From Candidatus Melainabacteria bacterium (GTDB lineage: Bacteria; Cyanobacteriota; Vampirovibrionia; Gastranaerophilales; Gastranaerophilaceae), in the NCBI GenBank assembly GCA_003258735.1, contig QHME01000005.1, forward strand, positions 72,127 to 136,126: a stretch of 64,000 nt of DNA, in the 5' to 3' direction. Position 1 is the stretch's first letter. Each line of letters opens with the position of its first letter. The position numbers and the translations under genes are program-made. Shown here piece by piece: positions 53,268 to 60,666 of this stretch. Under the pieces are notes generated by a model that saw only the letters and a list, made by a program, of their open reading frames with translations, made no database searches and had not been told where the DNA came from.

Positions 53268-54131
53268 ATGAACTTAGGAGATATTTTTACACCGATAACA
53301 TATAATAATCCTGCAGTAAATCCGATTGTTGTAGGATACAATATGAGTCAACCGACAATACTGCCGTTTATTAATTTTGGTGGTTCTTCACCATTACCAA
53401 ATATTGGAAATTCTACAACCTTTGGAACATCTTTCTCCGGAGGTGACATTAATTTTGGAGGAAGTATTTGGAATGGAACAATTGGAGCTGATCCTTTTGG
53501 GAATACTCCAATGCCAAGTGTATTTCTGCCACAAAATAATAGTTATTCAAGGGCTGCTGATATAACATTCAGTGGAACATCTGCAACATCCCAAACAACA
53601 TCTTCAAAAAAAGTTGATACTAAAACTTCAACTAATCCGACTAAACATACTAGTCATGCTTTGCGAAATGCTTTTGTTAAAAATGCAAAAAAATATATCG
53701 GTTATAAAGAATCTGACGGTTCATATAAAAGATTTTCAAACAGTCCTGAATGGTGTGCAGATTTTGTTTCTTATGTAATTAAAGAAGCTTATGAACAACA
53801 AGGATTACGTGCGCCTAAATGGTTTGGGAACCACAGGGTTGAAAATCTGCGAAAACAAGCAATTGAACATGACAAATATCTGTGTATAACAGAATCAAAA
53901 GACCGAACAAAAACAGTAAAAGCAAGAGTCCATGCCGGCGATATTGTGATTATGCGTGAAAAAGACGGTAATACTCAAGCCTCTCATACCGGAATAGTTA
54001 CGAAAGTATATCCAAATGGTACTTTTGATACAATTGAAGGAAATGTAACTTCAGACGGCGATGATAGAGTTGTTACAATGCATTATTCACCTTATCACAA
54101 AGATATTAGCGGATTTGTTCAATTACCTTGA
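53268..54131 (+). CDS. CHAP-domain peptidoglycan hydrolase with N-terminal tag
   Basis: 287 aa. Residues 138-287 form a CHAP domain: nucleophile Cys163 in SPEWCADFVSYVIK, His240 in TQASHTGIV, and Glu257/Asn259 in TIEGNV. CHAP enzymes are amidases or endopeptidases cutting peptidoglycan stem or cross-bridge peptides. Residues 1-95 are Gly/Asn/Phe/Pro rich (FINFGGSSPLPNIGN) and flexible; the tag DITFSGT occurs at 98-104, just before a Ser/Thr linker. There is no classical signal peptide, so how it reaches the wall is unknown. GGGG RBS. The 3' end overlaps the convergent coaE by 26 bases. Confidence 0.87.
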   Translation: MNLGDIFTPITYNNPAVNPIVVGYNMSQPTILPFINFGGSSPLPNIGNSTTFGTSFSGGDINFGGSIWNGTIGADPFGNTPMPSVFLPQNNSYSRAADITFSGTSATSQTTSSKKVDTKTSTNPTKHTSHALRNAFVKNAKKYIGYKESDGSYKRFSNSPEWCADFVSYVIKEAYEQQGLRAPKWFGNHRVENLRKQAIEHDKYLCITESKDRTKTVKARVHAGDIVIMREKDGNTQASHTGIVTKVYPNGTFDTIEGNVTSDGDDRVVTMHYSPYHKDISGFVQLP

Positions 54132-54678
54132 TTATATTGCTGTGTAAATCATCCATAGTTGAATTATTATAAATAATATAATCGACTTTTTTTGCTTTTA
54201 TATCTTGTGATAGTTGAGATTTCATGCGAATTTGAGCATATTCTTTTGTGTATTTGTTTCGAGCAATTAGTCGTTGCTCTCGAATTTTATCATCACAATA
54301 AACTAAAATTGTACGGTCAAACAAATTTTCCATGCCAGCCTCAAACAGTTGGGGAATACCAACAAATACAAGTTTACTATCTGAATTAACTGCAAAAAAA
54401 GCTTGTATTTCGGCAATCAAATCAGGGTATAACAGATTTTCCAACATTTTTTTTAATTTTGGGTCAGAAAAAACAAGTTGCCCCAACTTTTCGCGACTCA
54501 ATATCCCATCATGAAAAACATCATATTCCGAAAATGCTTCTGCTATTTCAACACTGTTTTCCAATAATTCATGACAAACAATATCTGTATCAAGAACAGG
54601 ATAACTTTTTTCTTCTAAAAACAATTGAACGGAAGATTTACCGCTTGCGATATTTCCGGTCAACGCAATTTTAAGCAT
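54106..54678 (-). CDS. coaE: dephospho-CoA kinase
   Basis: 190 aa. P-loop GNIASGKSS (8-16), lid region near HDGILSREKLGQLVF, and the C-terminal IRMKSQLSQDIKAKKVDYII. Phosphorylates dephospho-CoA to CoA, the last step of CoA synthesis. The ATG at 54678 overlaps the stop of rluB by 8 bases and has AGG upstream; the frame is open four codons earlier. The 3' end overlaps the convergent CHAP gene. Confidence 0.94.
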   Translation of the reverse strand: MLKIALTGNIASGKSSVQLFLEEKSYPVLDTDIVCHELLENSVEIAEAFSEYDVFHDGILSREKLGQLVFSDPKLKKMLENLLYPDLIAEIQAFFAVNSDSKLVFVGIPQLFEAGMENLFDRTILVYCDDKIREQRLIARNKYTKEYAQIRMKSQLSQDIKAKKVDYIIYNNSTMDDLHSNIIKVIEQIR

Positions 54679-55408
54679 TTTTACCTGCAATTCTATTTAA
54701 AAAATTTCTCAAATCCTTAATTTGACGAGGTTTTATTGGCTTAAATTCGCCACGTTTCAAGCCGTCAAGATTAAATATTGCATGTTGAATACGTTTTAAA
54801 GATACAACTTCAAAACCAAGATATTCAAACATCCTACGAATTTGTCTGTTTAAACCTTGATACAAAAGGATTTCCATAACAGTATGAGTGTTATCAATTT
54901 CTAAAACGTCAACTTGAGCATAAGCCATCTTATTTGGCTCAATTTCAATACCCTTATACATTTTATCAATATCGTTTTGCGTAATTTTGCCATTAATTGC
55001 TACTCGATATAATTTAGGAACTTTAACAGACGGATGAGTCAAATCATTAATTAAATCTCCATCATTAGTCAAAATGATAAGCCCTGTTGATTCTCTATCC
55101 AGACGTCCGACAGGCTTTAAGTGATGCAAATTTTCCGGCAACAAATCATAAATTGTTTTTCTACCTTTTTCATCATCTGATGTTGTAATATACCCAGCAG
55201 GCTTATAAAACCTGTAGTATTCGTGTTTTACAGGATGTATGATTTTTCCGTTGACAAAAACTTTATCTTTATTTTGCACAGAATAACCAAGCTCAGTAAC
55301 TTTTTTACCATTGACCTGAACTACTCCTGATTCTATAAGTTCATCAGCTTTTCTGCGAGAGCACAAGCCTGATGATGCGATATATTTATTTAAACGAGTT
55401 CCGGGCAT
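54671..55408 (-). CDS. rluB: pseudouridine synthase, RsuA/RluB family
   Basis: 245 aa. N-terminal S4 RNA-binding domain (LNKYIASSGLCSRRKADELI, VQVNGKKVTELG) and catalytic Asp in VGRLDRESTGLIILTNDGDL. C-terminal NRQIRRMFEYLGFEVVSLKR is typical of RluB/RsuA, which modifies rRNA (probably 23S). Start ATG 55408 overlaps the thioesterase stop by 19 bases. Second gene of a three-gene operon with coaE. Confidence 0.92.
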   Translation of the reverse strand: MPGTRLNKYIASSGLCSRRKADELIESGVVQVNGKKVTELGYSVQNKDKVFVNGKIIHPVKHEYYRFYKPAGYITTSDDEKGRKTIYDLLPENLHHLKPVGRLDRESTGLIILTNDGDLINDLTHPSVKVPKLYRVAINGKITQNDIDKMYKGIEIEPNKMAYAQVDVLEIDNTHTVMEILLYQGLNRQIRRMFEYLGFEVVSLKRIQHAIFNLDGLKRGEFKPIKPRQIKDLRNFLNRIAGKNA

Positions 55409-55815
55409 TTCATAGCCTCTTCAAATGATTTTGCCAAAACCTCAGGCATTTTACGATACAATTTGCCACTGTTTGAAATTGCAACAACCACAACTTCTGC
55501 CTCAATAAAAGTCTTACCTGTTTCTTTTGATTTTATAAACTGCTTAAATGTTAGAGAAAAACCGTTAAATTTAGAAATTTCGGTTTCAATTACCAATACA
55601 TCTTCTAATCTCGCAGATGCTTTATATTTAACATTAACGGTTGCAACAGGAAGTGCAATATCTTGTTTAACTAAATCATTAAGGTTGTGTCCCATCATTT
55701 CACACAACTCAACTCGACCCATTTCTAGCCAACGCAAATAAGCGCCGTGCCAAACAACACCGTATGAATCAGTGTCAGAATAATAAACTTTTTGTTCAAA
55801 AATATGTTTCATCAT
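55390..55815 (-). CDS. hotdog-fold acyl-CoA thioesterase (YbgC-like)
   Basis: 141 aa. Start chosen at the first ATG of an ATG-ATG pair (55815); TATAAT ends six bases before it. The hotdog signature is YSDTDSYGVVWHGAYLRWLE with catalytic Asp (DTDSYG) and the following WMEMGRVEL-like RWLEMGRVELCE. Hydrolyses acyl-CoA of short chain or acts on 4-hydroxybenzoyl-CoA-like substrates; exact substrate unknown. First gene of the thioesterase-rluB-coaE operon and divergent from rex. Confidence 0.88.
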   Translation of the reverse strand: MMKHIFEQKVYYSDTDSYGVVWHGAYLRWLEMGRVELCEMMGHNLNDLVKQDIALPVATVNVKYKASARLEDVLVIETEISKFNGFSLTFKQFIKSKETGKTFIEAEVVVVAISNSGKLYRKMPEVLAKSFEEAMKCPELV

Positions 55816-55870
55816 AGCCAAATTATAACATAAAACTTATATTTACTCAATTTTTATGTATAATTAAGTT
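55816..55870. promoter_or_regulatory. divergent leaderless promoters of thioesterase and rex
   Basis: Thioesterase, minus strand: TTGAGT (55850-55845), 17-base spacer, TATAAT (55827-55822), six bases, ATG. rex, plus strand: TATAAT (55859-55864), six bases, ATG at 55871. The intergenic region is only 55 bases, so both regulators' sites overlap; Rex autoregulation here would affect both genes. Confidence 0.65.
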
Positions 55871-56485
55871 ATGGACAAAAAGATTTCAGAAAAAGTTATA
55901 AACCGATTAACTTTGTATCATTGCATTTTGCAAGATTTTATAACTAAAGGCGAAGAATATATTTCAAGTAAACAAATTGCAACACTTTTAAATATTGATG
56001 ATTCACAGGTTCGTAAAGATATCAATATTTTAAATAATTCAGGAAAATCAAGAGTAGGATATATTGTAAAAGAATTAAAAACCTCTATTGAAAAAACTCT
56101 TGGATTTTCAAAGACAAAAAAGGCTTTCATCATCGGAGCAGGTAATTTGGGAATGGCATTGGCTAAATATGATAACTTTACAAGTTATGGCTTAAATATC
56201 CTTGCATTATTTGATAATGATGAGACCAAAATCGGAAAAGAAATTAATTCTAAAAAAATTCTAAACATAGAAGAATTACCAAAATTTGCAACAGAGCACA
56301 GTGTTGAAATTGCGATTTTAACAGTGCCGGGGAAATATGCACAAAAGACAGCCGAATTTATCACAAAATCAAATATAAAATATATTTGGAATTTTACTCC
56401 AACTGTACTCGAAGTTCCATCAGGTATTCAGGTTTGGAATGAAAATTTGATGGGTAATTTTTTACAATTTACATACAACATTTAA
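55871..56485 (+). CDS. rex: redox-sensing transcriptional repressor Rex
   Basis: 204 aa. Residues 1-80 are the winged helix DNA-binding domain (KIATLLNIDDSQVRKDI-like, with SSKQIATLL). Residues 85-200 are the Rossmann NADH domain with IIGAGNLGMALAKY (Gly89 onwards). Rex represses fermentation genes when NAD+ is high and releases DNA with NADH. In this genome nifJ and other fermentation genes are plausible targets, but no operator was identified. Promoter without SD. Confidence 0.94.
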   Translation: MDKKISEKVINRLTLYHCILQDFITKGEEYISSKQIATLLNIDDSQVRKDINILNNSGKSRVGYIVKELKTSIEKTLGFSKTKKAFIIGAGNLGMALAKYDNFTSYGLNILALFDNDETKIGKEINSKKILNIEELPKFATEHSVEIAILTVPGKYAQKTAEFITKSNIKYIWNFTPTVLEVPSGIQVWNENLMGNFLQFTYNI

Positions 56486-56555
56486 CCCTTGTGCAATAAA
56501 ACTCAAGGTGATATAATCCTTATATAACATTAGCAATGTAAGGAGAGTTTTTATA

Positions 56556-58289
56556 ATGAACAAATTTGAATTTAATTTGTCTATGGACGAACTAAAAAAG
56601 CGTACAAACAAGGATTATTTAATTACCAAGAAATTTCTAAAAGCAGATGCGCCTGAATACACTGAACTTGCTACAGGTGATAAAATTGCACTGAGGTATT
56701 TGGTGAAAGCTGCTGACATTCTAGAAAAAATCAATATGCAACTAGATTGTAAACACAATTTGGCAGTTAAAGCCTTTTTAGAAGAAGAAGCTAAAAAAGG
56801 CAACAAACAAGCTCAACTTACCAAGAAATTATTTGATGCTCAAAAAGGTGTAAATGCCATTGATACAATGTCAAATCCAATCAGATTGATTAAAGGAATT
56901 GATGAAAAATTAGGCAAAGGTGTTTATCCGGAAGACCTTTCCAAAGAAGAATTTCATACTGTATTAATTAGAATGATTAAAGACGGTAAAATTGACGAAG
57001 TAAAAAATATTTTAACTCAACGTTCTGTTGTAGTAAGGGCTGCTGAAGATTTGGCAGGAATTGATTATATTGATTATTTTAGTGAAGATTTTGCCAAAAT
57101 GGCAGATGAACTGGAAAAAGCCGCAAAAGTTTCTACCAATGCTGATTTTAACGAATATTTGCTATTGCAAGCAAAAGCACTAAGGAACGCAGACCCTATG
57201 TTAGATGCTTATGCTGATAAAAAATGGGCAACTCTTCAAGATACACCTCTTGAATTTACAATTACAAGAGAAAATTACGAAGATGAAATGACTGGAACAA
57301 TTGTAGAAAACGAAGAGTTATCTACATTATTAAAAGAACACAATATCAACCCTATTCCAAAAGACTTTTTAGGAGGCAGAGTTGGAATTGTTAATAAAAA
57401 AGGTACAGAAGCACTTATGGCAATAAAAAAATACCTTCCGACACTTGCAGATAATATGCCATACAAAGATGAATACACTCAAACAATCTCAGCAGAAGGC
57501 GATGCAAAACAGACAATGGTCGATGTTGATATGGTAATGGCATCAGGTGATGTCGGTGAATACAGAGGAGGAATCACGCTTGCTGAAAACCTTCCAAATT
57601 CAGATAAATTATCTTTAACTATCGGTGGTGGCAGACGTAATGTTTACCACAGACAAATAAGATTTATCAGTGACAGAAAAAAACTCCAAGAAAGGCTAGA
57701 TGAAATTCTTGATAAAGAGCAACACAAATACTATCTTGATGAGGCAGACCACTGGTTTACTATCGGACATGAAAACGCTCATTCTCTTGGACCAAAAGAA
57801 GGTAGTGAAAAATTAGGCAAATATAGAAATATCATAGAAGAAAACAAAGCCGATATGGGTTCTTTAGCATTTGTTGACTTGTTGACTGAACTTGGTATGT
57901 ATACTCCGGAACAAAGATTACAAATCATTGTAACTACAGTTGCAGATAATTTCTTGAAATCAAAACCGACAATGTCACAAGCTCACAGAGTTAGAACCGT
58001 AATGCAAAATAAATACTTTGCAGATCGAGGCGGATACACATTAACAAAAGATGGTAAAATTCATGTAAATATTGATAAGGCCGTACCGATTGCAAAAGAA
58101 ATGTTGGCAGAAATTGTAAGAATCCAAATTGATGGTGATTTTAATAAAGCTGAAAAATATGTTCAGGATAACTTTGTCTGGACTGACAATATGGAAATTA
58201 TCGCAAAGAAATTGCAAAAGGTTTCTAAAGCTTTAAATGGAACACTGGAAACAGAGTTAGCTGATAAGCTTTTGCATAAAGAGGACTAA
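56556..58289 (+). CDS. M49-like zinc metallopeptidase, 577 aa
   Basis: Zinc site GHENAHSLGPKEG gives His405-Glu406-x-x-His409, followed 19 residues later by EENKADMGSLAF (Glu428/Glu429, third zinc ligand). This spacing and the EE-x-x-A-D motif resemble the dipeptidyl peptidase III (M49) fold, where the motif is HExxxH and EExRAE. Here one residue is absent from the first motif, so it is a distinct subfamily. The long N-terminus (1-230) is helical and the middle has a beta-rich VDVDMVMASGDVGEYRGGI. Cytoplasmic, no signal peptide. AAGGAG RBS. Terminator follows. Likely a peptidase or hydrolase of peptide-like substrates. Confidence 0.75.
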   Translation: MNKFEFNLSMDELKKRTNKDYLITKKFLKADAPEYTELATGDKIALRYLVKAADILEKINMQLDCKHNLAVKAFLEEEAKKGNKQAQLTKKLFDAQKGVNAIDTMSNPIRLIKGIDEKLGKGVYPEDLSKEEFHTVLIRMIKDGKIDEVKNILTQRSVVVRAAEDLAGIDYIDYFSEDFAKMADELEKAAKVSTNADFNEYLLLQAKALRNADPMLDAYADKKWATLQDTPLEFTITRENYEDEMTGTIVENEELSTLLKEHNINPIPKDFLGGRVGIVNKKGTEALMAIKKYLPTLADNMPYKDEYTQTISAEGDAKQTMVDVDMVMASGDVGEYRGGITLAENLPNSDKLSLTIGGGRRNVYHRQIRFISDRKKLQERLDEILDKEQHKYYLDEADHWFTIGHENAHSLGPKEGSEKLGKYRNIIEENKADMGSLAFVDLLTELGMYTPEQRLQIIVTTVADNFLKSKPTMSQAHRVRTVMQNKYFADRGGYTLTKDGKIHVNIDKAVPIAKEMLAEIVRIQIDGDFNKAEKYVQDNFVWTDNMEIIAKKLQKVSKALNGTLETELADKLLHKED

Positions 58290-58298
58290 AACAACAAT

Positions 58299-58338
58299 AA
58301 GAAAGAGGCGCAGCCTTTGGCTGCGCCTCTTTCTTTAA
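58299..58338 (+). terminator. Rho-independent terminator
   Basis: 17-bp stem from 58299-58315 and 58319-58335 (core GAGGCGCAGCC / GGCTGCGCCTC), loop TTT, followed by TAATTC. Confidence 0.94.
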
Positions 58339-58376
58339 TTCAATTTGTCTTAATATATTTATGTTATTATCAAAAT

Positions 58377-59282
58377 ATGAACACTCAAAATATCACAGAT
58401 TCAACCGCATCAAAATATTTGGGCAAAAAGGTAGAAGGGGCAGCATCTTATGATTCTTCACTTCTTGTTGCAGTGCCAAGATTTGAAAATCGAAACCGTT
58501 ATGACATAAAACAAGAAAACTTACCGTTTTTCGGTTGGGATGTTTGGCACGCTTATGAATTTTCTGCAATGACCCAAAACGGAATTCCTGTTACAAGAGT
58601 ATTAAAACTTCGCTACAATTGTGATAATGAGTATATTATTGAATCTAAATCATTCAAACTTTATCTAAATTCATTCAATATGACAAGGATTGGTTCAAAT
58701 ATTGAAAATTGTCTTGAACTTTGTAAAAAGACAATAGAAAAAGACATGAGCGAAAAATTAAAAACAAAAGTTGAAGTAAACTTTTTAGATAATCATGCAC
58801 AAAAAATTGAAATTTTTGATAAATTTAAAAATATTATGAATTTTGTTGATGAATCAAATTTAAACGTAACTCAATTCAAAGAATCTCCTGAAGTTTTAAA
58901 AACAGCACAAACTGCTGAAAAACAAGAATACTATTTGACTTTTGACTCCTTGCGCTCAAATTGTAGAGTCACCCACCAACCTGATTTTGGGGATGCTTTT
59001 ATCTACTACAAATCAACAAAACATATCAATGAATCATCTCTTGTTAAATATCTGGTATCATTTCGTTCAGAATACCATTTTCATGAAGAATGTTGCGAAA
59101 TGATTTTTAAACGACTTTCTGATATATTGGACAAAAATGATAAATTATTTGTAGGCGCACTTTACACAAGACGCGGTGGAATAGATATTTCCCCTTCTCG
59201 TTGGAGTAAAAATTTTACACCTGATGATGTTGAGGATTTAATCAATTTGACTAAATTTGCAAGATGCGGAATTAAGCAATAA
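58377..59282 (+). CDS. queF: NADPH-dependent 7-cyano-7-deazaguanine reductase, long (two-module) form
   Basis: 301 aa. Reduces preQ0 to preQ1 in queuosine synthesis. The C-terminal module has nucleophile Cys196 and Asp203 in LRSNCRVTHQPDFG (Pro normally follows Cys; here Arg), FHEECCEMIFKRL and YTRRGGIDISPSRWS. The N-terminal module has the QueF signature ESKSFKLYLNSFN (89-101). The long two-module layout is the Gammaproteobacteria-like type. Start ATG 58377 follows a TATTAT box by six bases, with no RBS. Two bases separate it from yraN. Confidence 0.92.
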   Translation: MNTQNITDSTASKYLGKKVEGAASYDSSLLVAVPRFENRNRYDIKQENLPFFGWDVWHAYEFSAMTQNGIPVTRVLKLRYNCDNEYIIESKSFKLYLNSFNMTRIGSNIENCLELCKKTIEKDMSEKLKTKVEVNFLDNHAQKIEIFDKFKNIMNFVDESNLNVTQFKESPEVLKTAQTAEKQEYYLTFDSLRSNCRVTHQPDFGDAFIYYKSTKHINESSLVKYLVSFRSEYHFHEECCEMIFKRLSDILDKNDKLFVGALYTRRGGIDISPSRWSKNFTPDDVEDLINLTKFARCGIKQ

Positions 59283-59284
59283 GT

Positions 59285-59626
59285 ATGAATAACAGAGAAT
59301 TTGGGAATAAAGGTGAAGATTTGGCTTGTGAATATCTGTTAAAAAACGGATATGAAATTGTTGCTCGCAATGTACATTTTTCAAAACTTTGCGAAATTGA
59401 TATTATTGCAAAACAAAAAGGAAAGTATATTTTTATTGAGGTTAAAACCCGAAAAACAAATGCTTTTGGCACACCGATGGAAGCAATTACCGCGAAGAAA
59501 TACCAAAATATCAAAACAGGAGTTTTGTCATACGTAACAGAACATAAGATTAAAAATTTTCAAATTGATGCAATCGGCATTACAATTCAACCAAAACTTA
59601 CTATTGAACATTTAAGGAATATATAG
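59285..59626 (+). CDS. yraN: UPF0102/YraN-family endonuclease-like protein
   Basis: 113 aa. Restriction-endonuclease-like fold: GNKGEDLACEYLLKNGYEIV, catalytic-like ARNVHFSKLCEIDIIAKQ and FIEVKTRKTNAFG (Asp and Glu-x-Lys). Often near DNA-processing genes; biochemical role unsettled. Start at 59285 lies two bases after queF stop, so it is coupled to queF. Confidence 0.9.
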   Translation: MNNREFGNKGEDLACEYLLKNGYEIVARNVHFSKLCEIDIIAKQKGKYIFIEVKTRKTNAFGTPMEAITAKKYQNIKTGVLSYVTEHKIKNFQIDAIGITIQPKLTIEHLRNI

Positions 59627-59812
59627 ATATATTATAAATTTCGCCATTTCTACTAGAATCCTTTAATAAAAACTCTGGAGATTATACTAAAGGGGCTAAT
59701 TTAAACTCCACAAAAATTCAAAGGTTTTATCTGTATTCTTTACGCAAAAAATTTTTCATGATAGCATAGGAATTGCAAAATAGTAAAATATGAAAAATTA
59801 AGAGGTAAAAAT

Positions 59813-60475
59813 ATGCAAGCCCGTAGAGCAGCCAGAGAATTAGCTTTCATCCTATTCTCACAATTTGATAAAAAGATTACAAACTATTCTAAAGAAAATT
59901 TAGATGACATTATTTTAAAATCAGTAAGAATCTTGTCTGACAGTGCAAAAGATGATTTAAAAACATCATTAGGTGCACTGATTGATATGAAAAATAAAAT
60001 CGATGACTATGAAGCTGAACACGAAATCAATTTGAATAGACCGATTGAAGCTGCAAACATTCCTGTTCCACTACCTATGACTTCCGATATGACAGGTAGA
60101 ATTGACGAAATGATTGAAGTTGCAGAAAAAGCACTTTTAGCTGTTGAAATTGCTGAGTTTACAACACTTGAATCACAAAGCGAAGTAAAACGCTACGCAA
60201 TCCAAATTGCGGAAGCTTTTCAACAACACCACCAAGAAATTGATGATATGATTAAAGAATACTCAAACGGTTGGGACTTTGACAGATTAGTTAAAATGGA
60301 CAAAGACATTTTGAGAATAGCAATTTCTGAACTTCTATATGTAAAAGAAGCACCAATGAAAGTTATTGTAGATGAAGCTCTTGAACTTGCTAAGAAATAT
60401 TCAACAGAAGACAGCGCAACATTTATTAATGGCATTTTAGCTAAAATAATTGTTGATAAAGGTATCAAGTATTAA
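59813..60475 (+). CDS. nusB: transcription antitermination protein NusB, long form
   Basis: 220 aa, about 80 longer than E. coli NusB. The N-terminus is RRAARELAFILFSQFDKK and the C-terminus is the conserved ILRIAISELLYVKEAPMKV, IVDEALELAKKYSTEDSATF, INGILAKI. The extra block (about 25-115) is helical, as in cyanobacterial NusB. Binds boxA RNA with S10 in rRNA antitermination. AGAGG RBS. Terminator follows at 60499. Confidence 0.93.
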   Translation: MQARRAARELAFILFSQFDKKITNYSKENLDDIILKSVRILSDSAKDDLKTSLGALIDMKNKIDDYEAEHEINLNRPIEAANIPVPLPMTSDMTGRIDEMIEVAEKALLAVEIAEFTTLESQSEVKRYAIQIAEAFQQHHQEIDDMIKEYSNGWDFDRLVKMDKDILRIAISELLYVKEAPMKVIVDEALELAKKYSTEDSATFINGILAKIIVDKGIKY

Positions 60476-60498
60476 TTCTAAATTTTAAGTTATAAAGT

Positions 60499-60529
60499 AA
60501 ATCGGCGAGCACAAAGTGCTCGCCGATTT
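60499..60529 (+). terminator. terminator-like hairpin after nusB
   Basis: 14-bp stem AAATCGGCGAGCAC / GTGCTCGCCGATTT with loop AAA; only a weak U-tract follows. Confidence 0.75.
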
Positions 60530-60590
60530 ACTATTTATTCATCTATTCTTCACTTACCGAAAACCCCTTAGGTAATTCCTTTTCATTTGA

Positions 60591-60615
60591 GATTCCGAAA
60601 CGAGTTCAGCATGAC
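60591..60615 (-). repeat. intergenic palindromic repeat (TGTCATTCCGAA type, degraded)
   Basis: Reverse-strand relative of the TGTCATTCCGAA family: GATTCCGAAACGAG, then TTCAGCATGAC. Confidence 0.5.
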
Positions 60616-60631
60616 TAAAAAATACCTCATA

Positions 60632-60660
60632 ATGACATACGATATTATTTATGCTAACAT
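60632..60660 (+). promoter_or_regulatory. leaderless promoter of ftsY
   Basis: ATGACA (60632-60637), 17-base spacer, TAACAT (60655-60660), six bases, ATG at 60667. Confidence 0.55.
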
Positions 60661-60666
60661 AATAGT

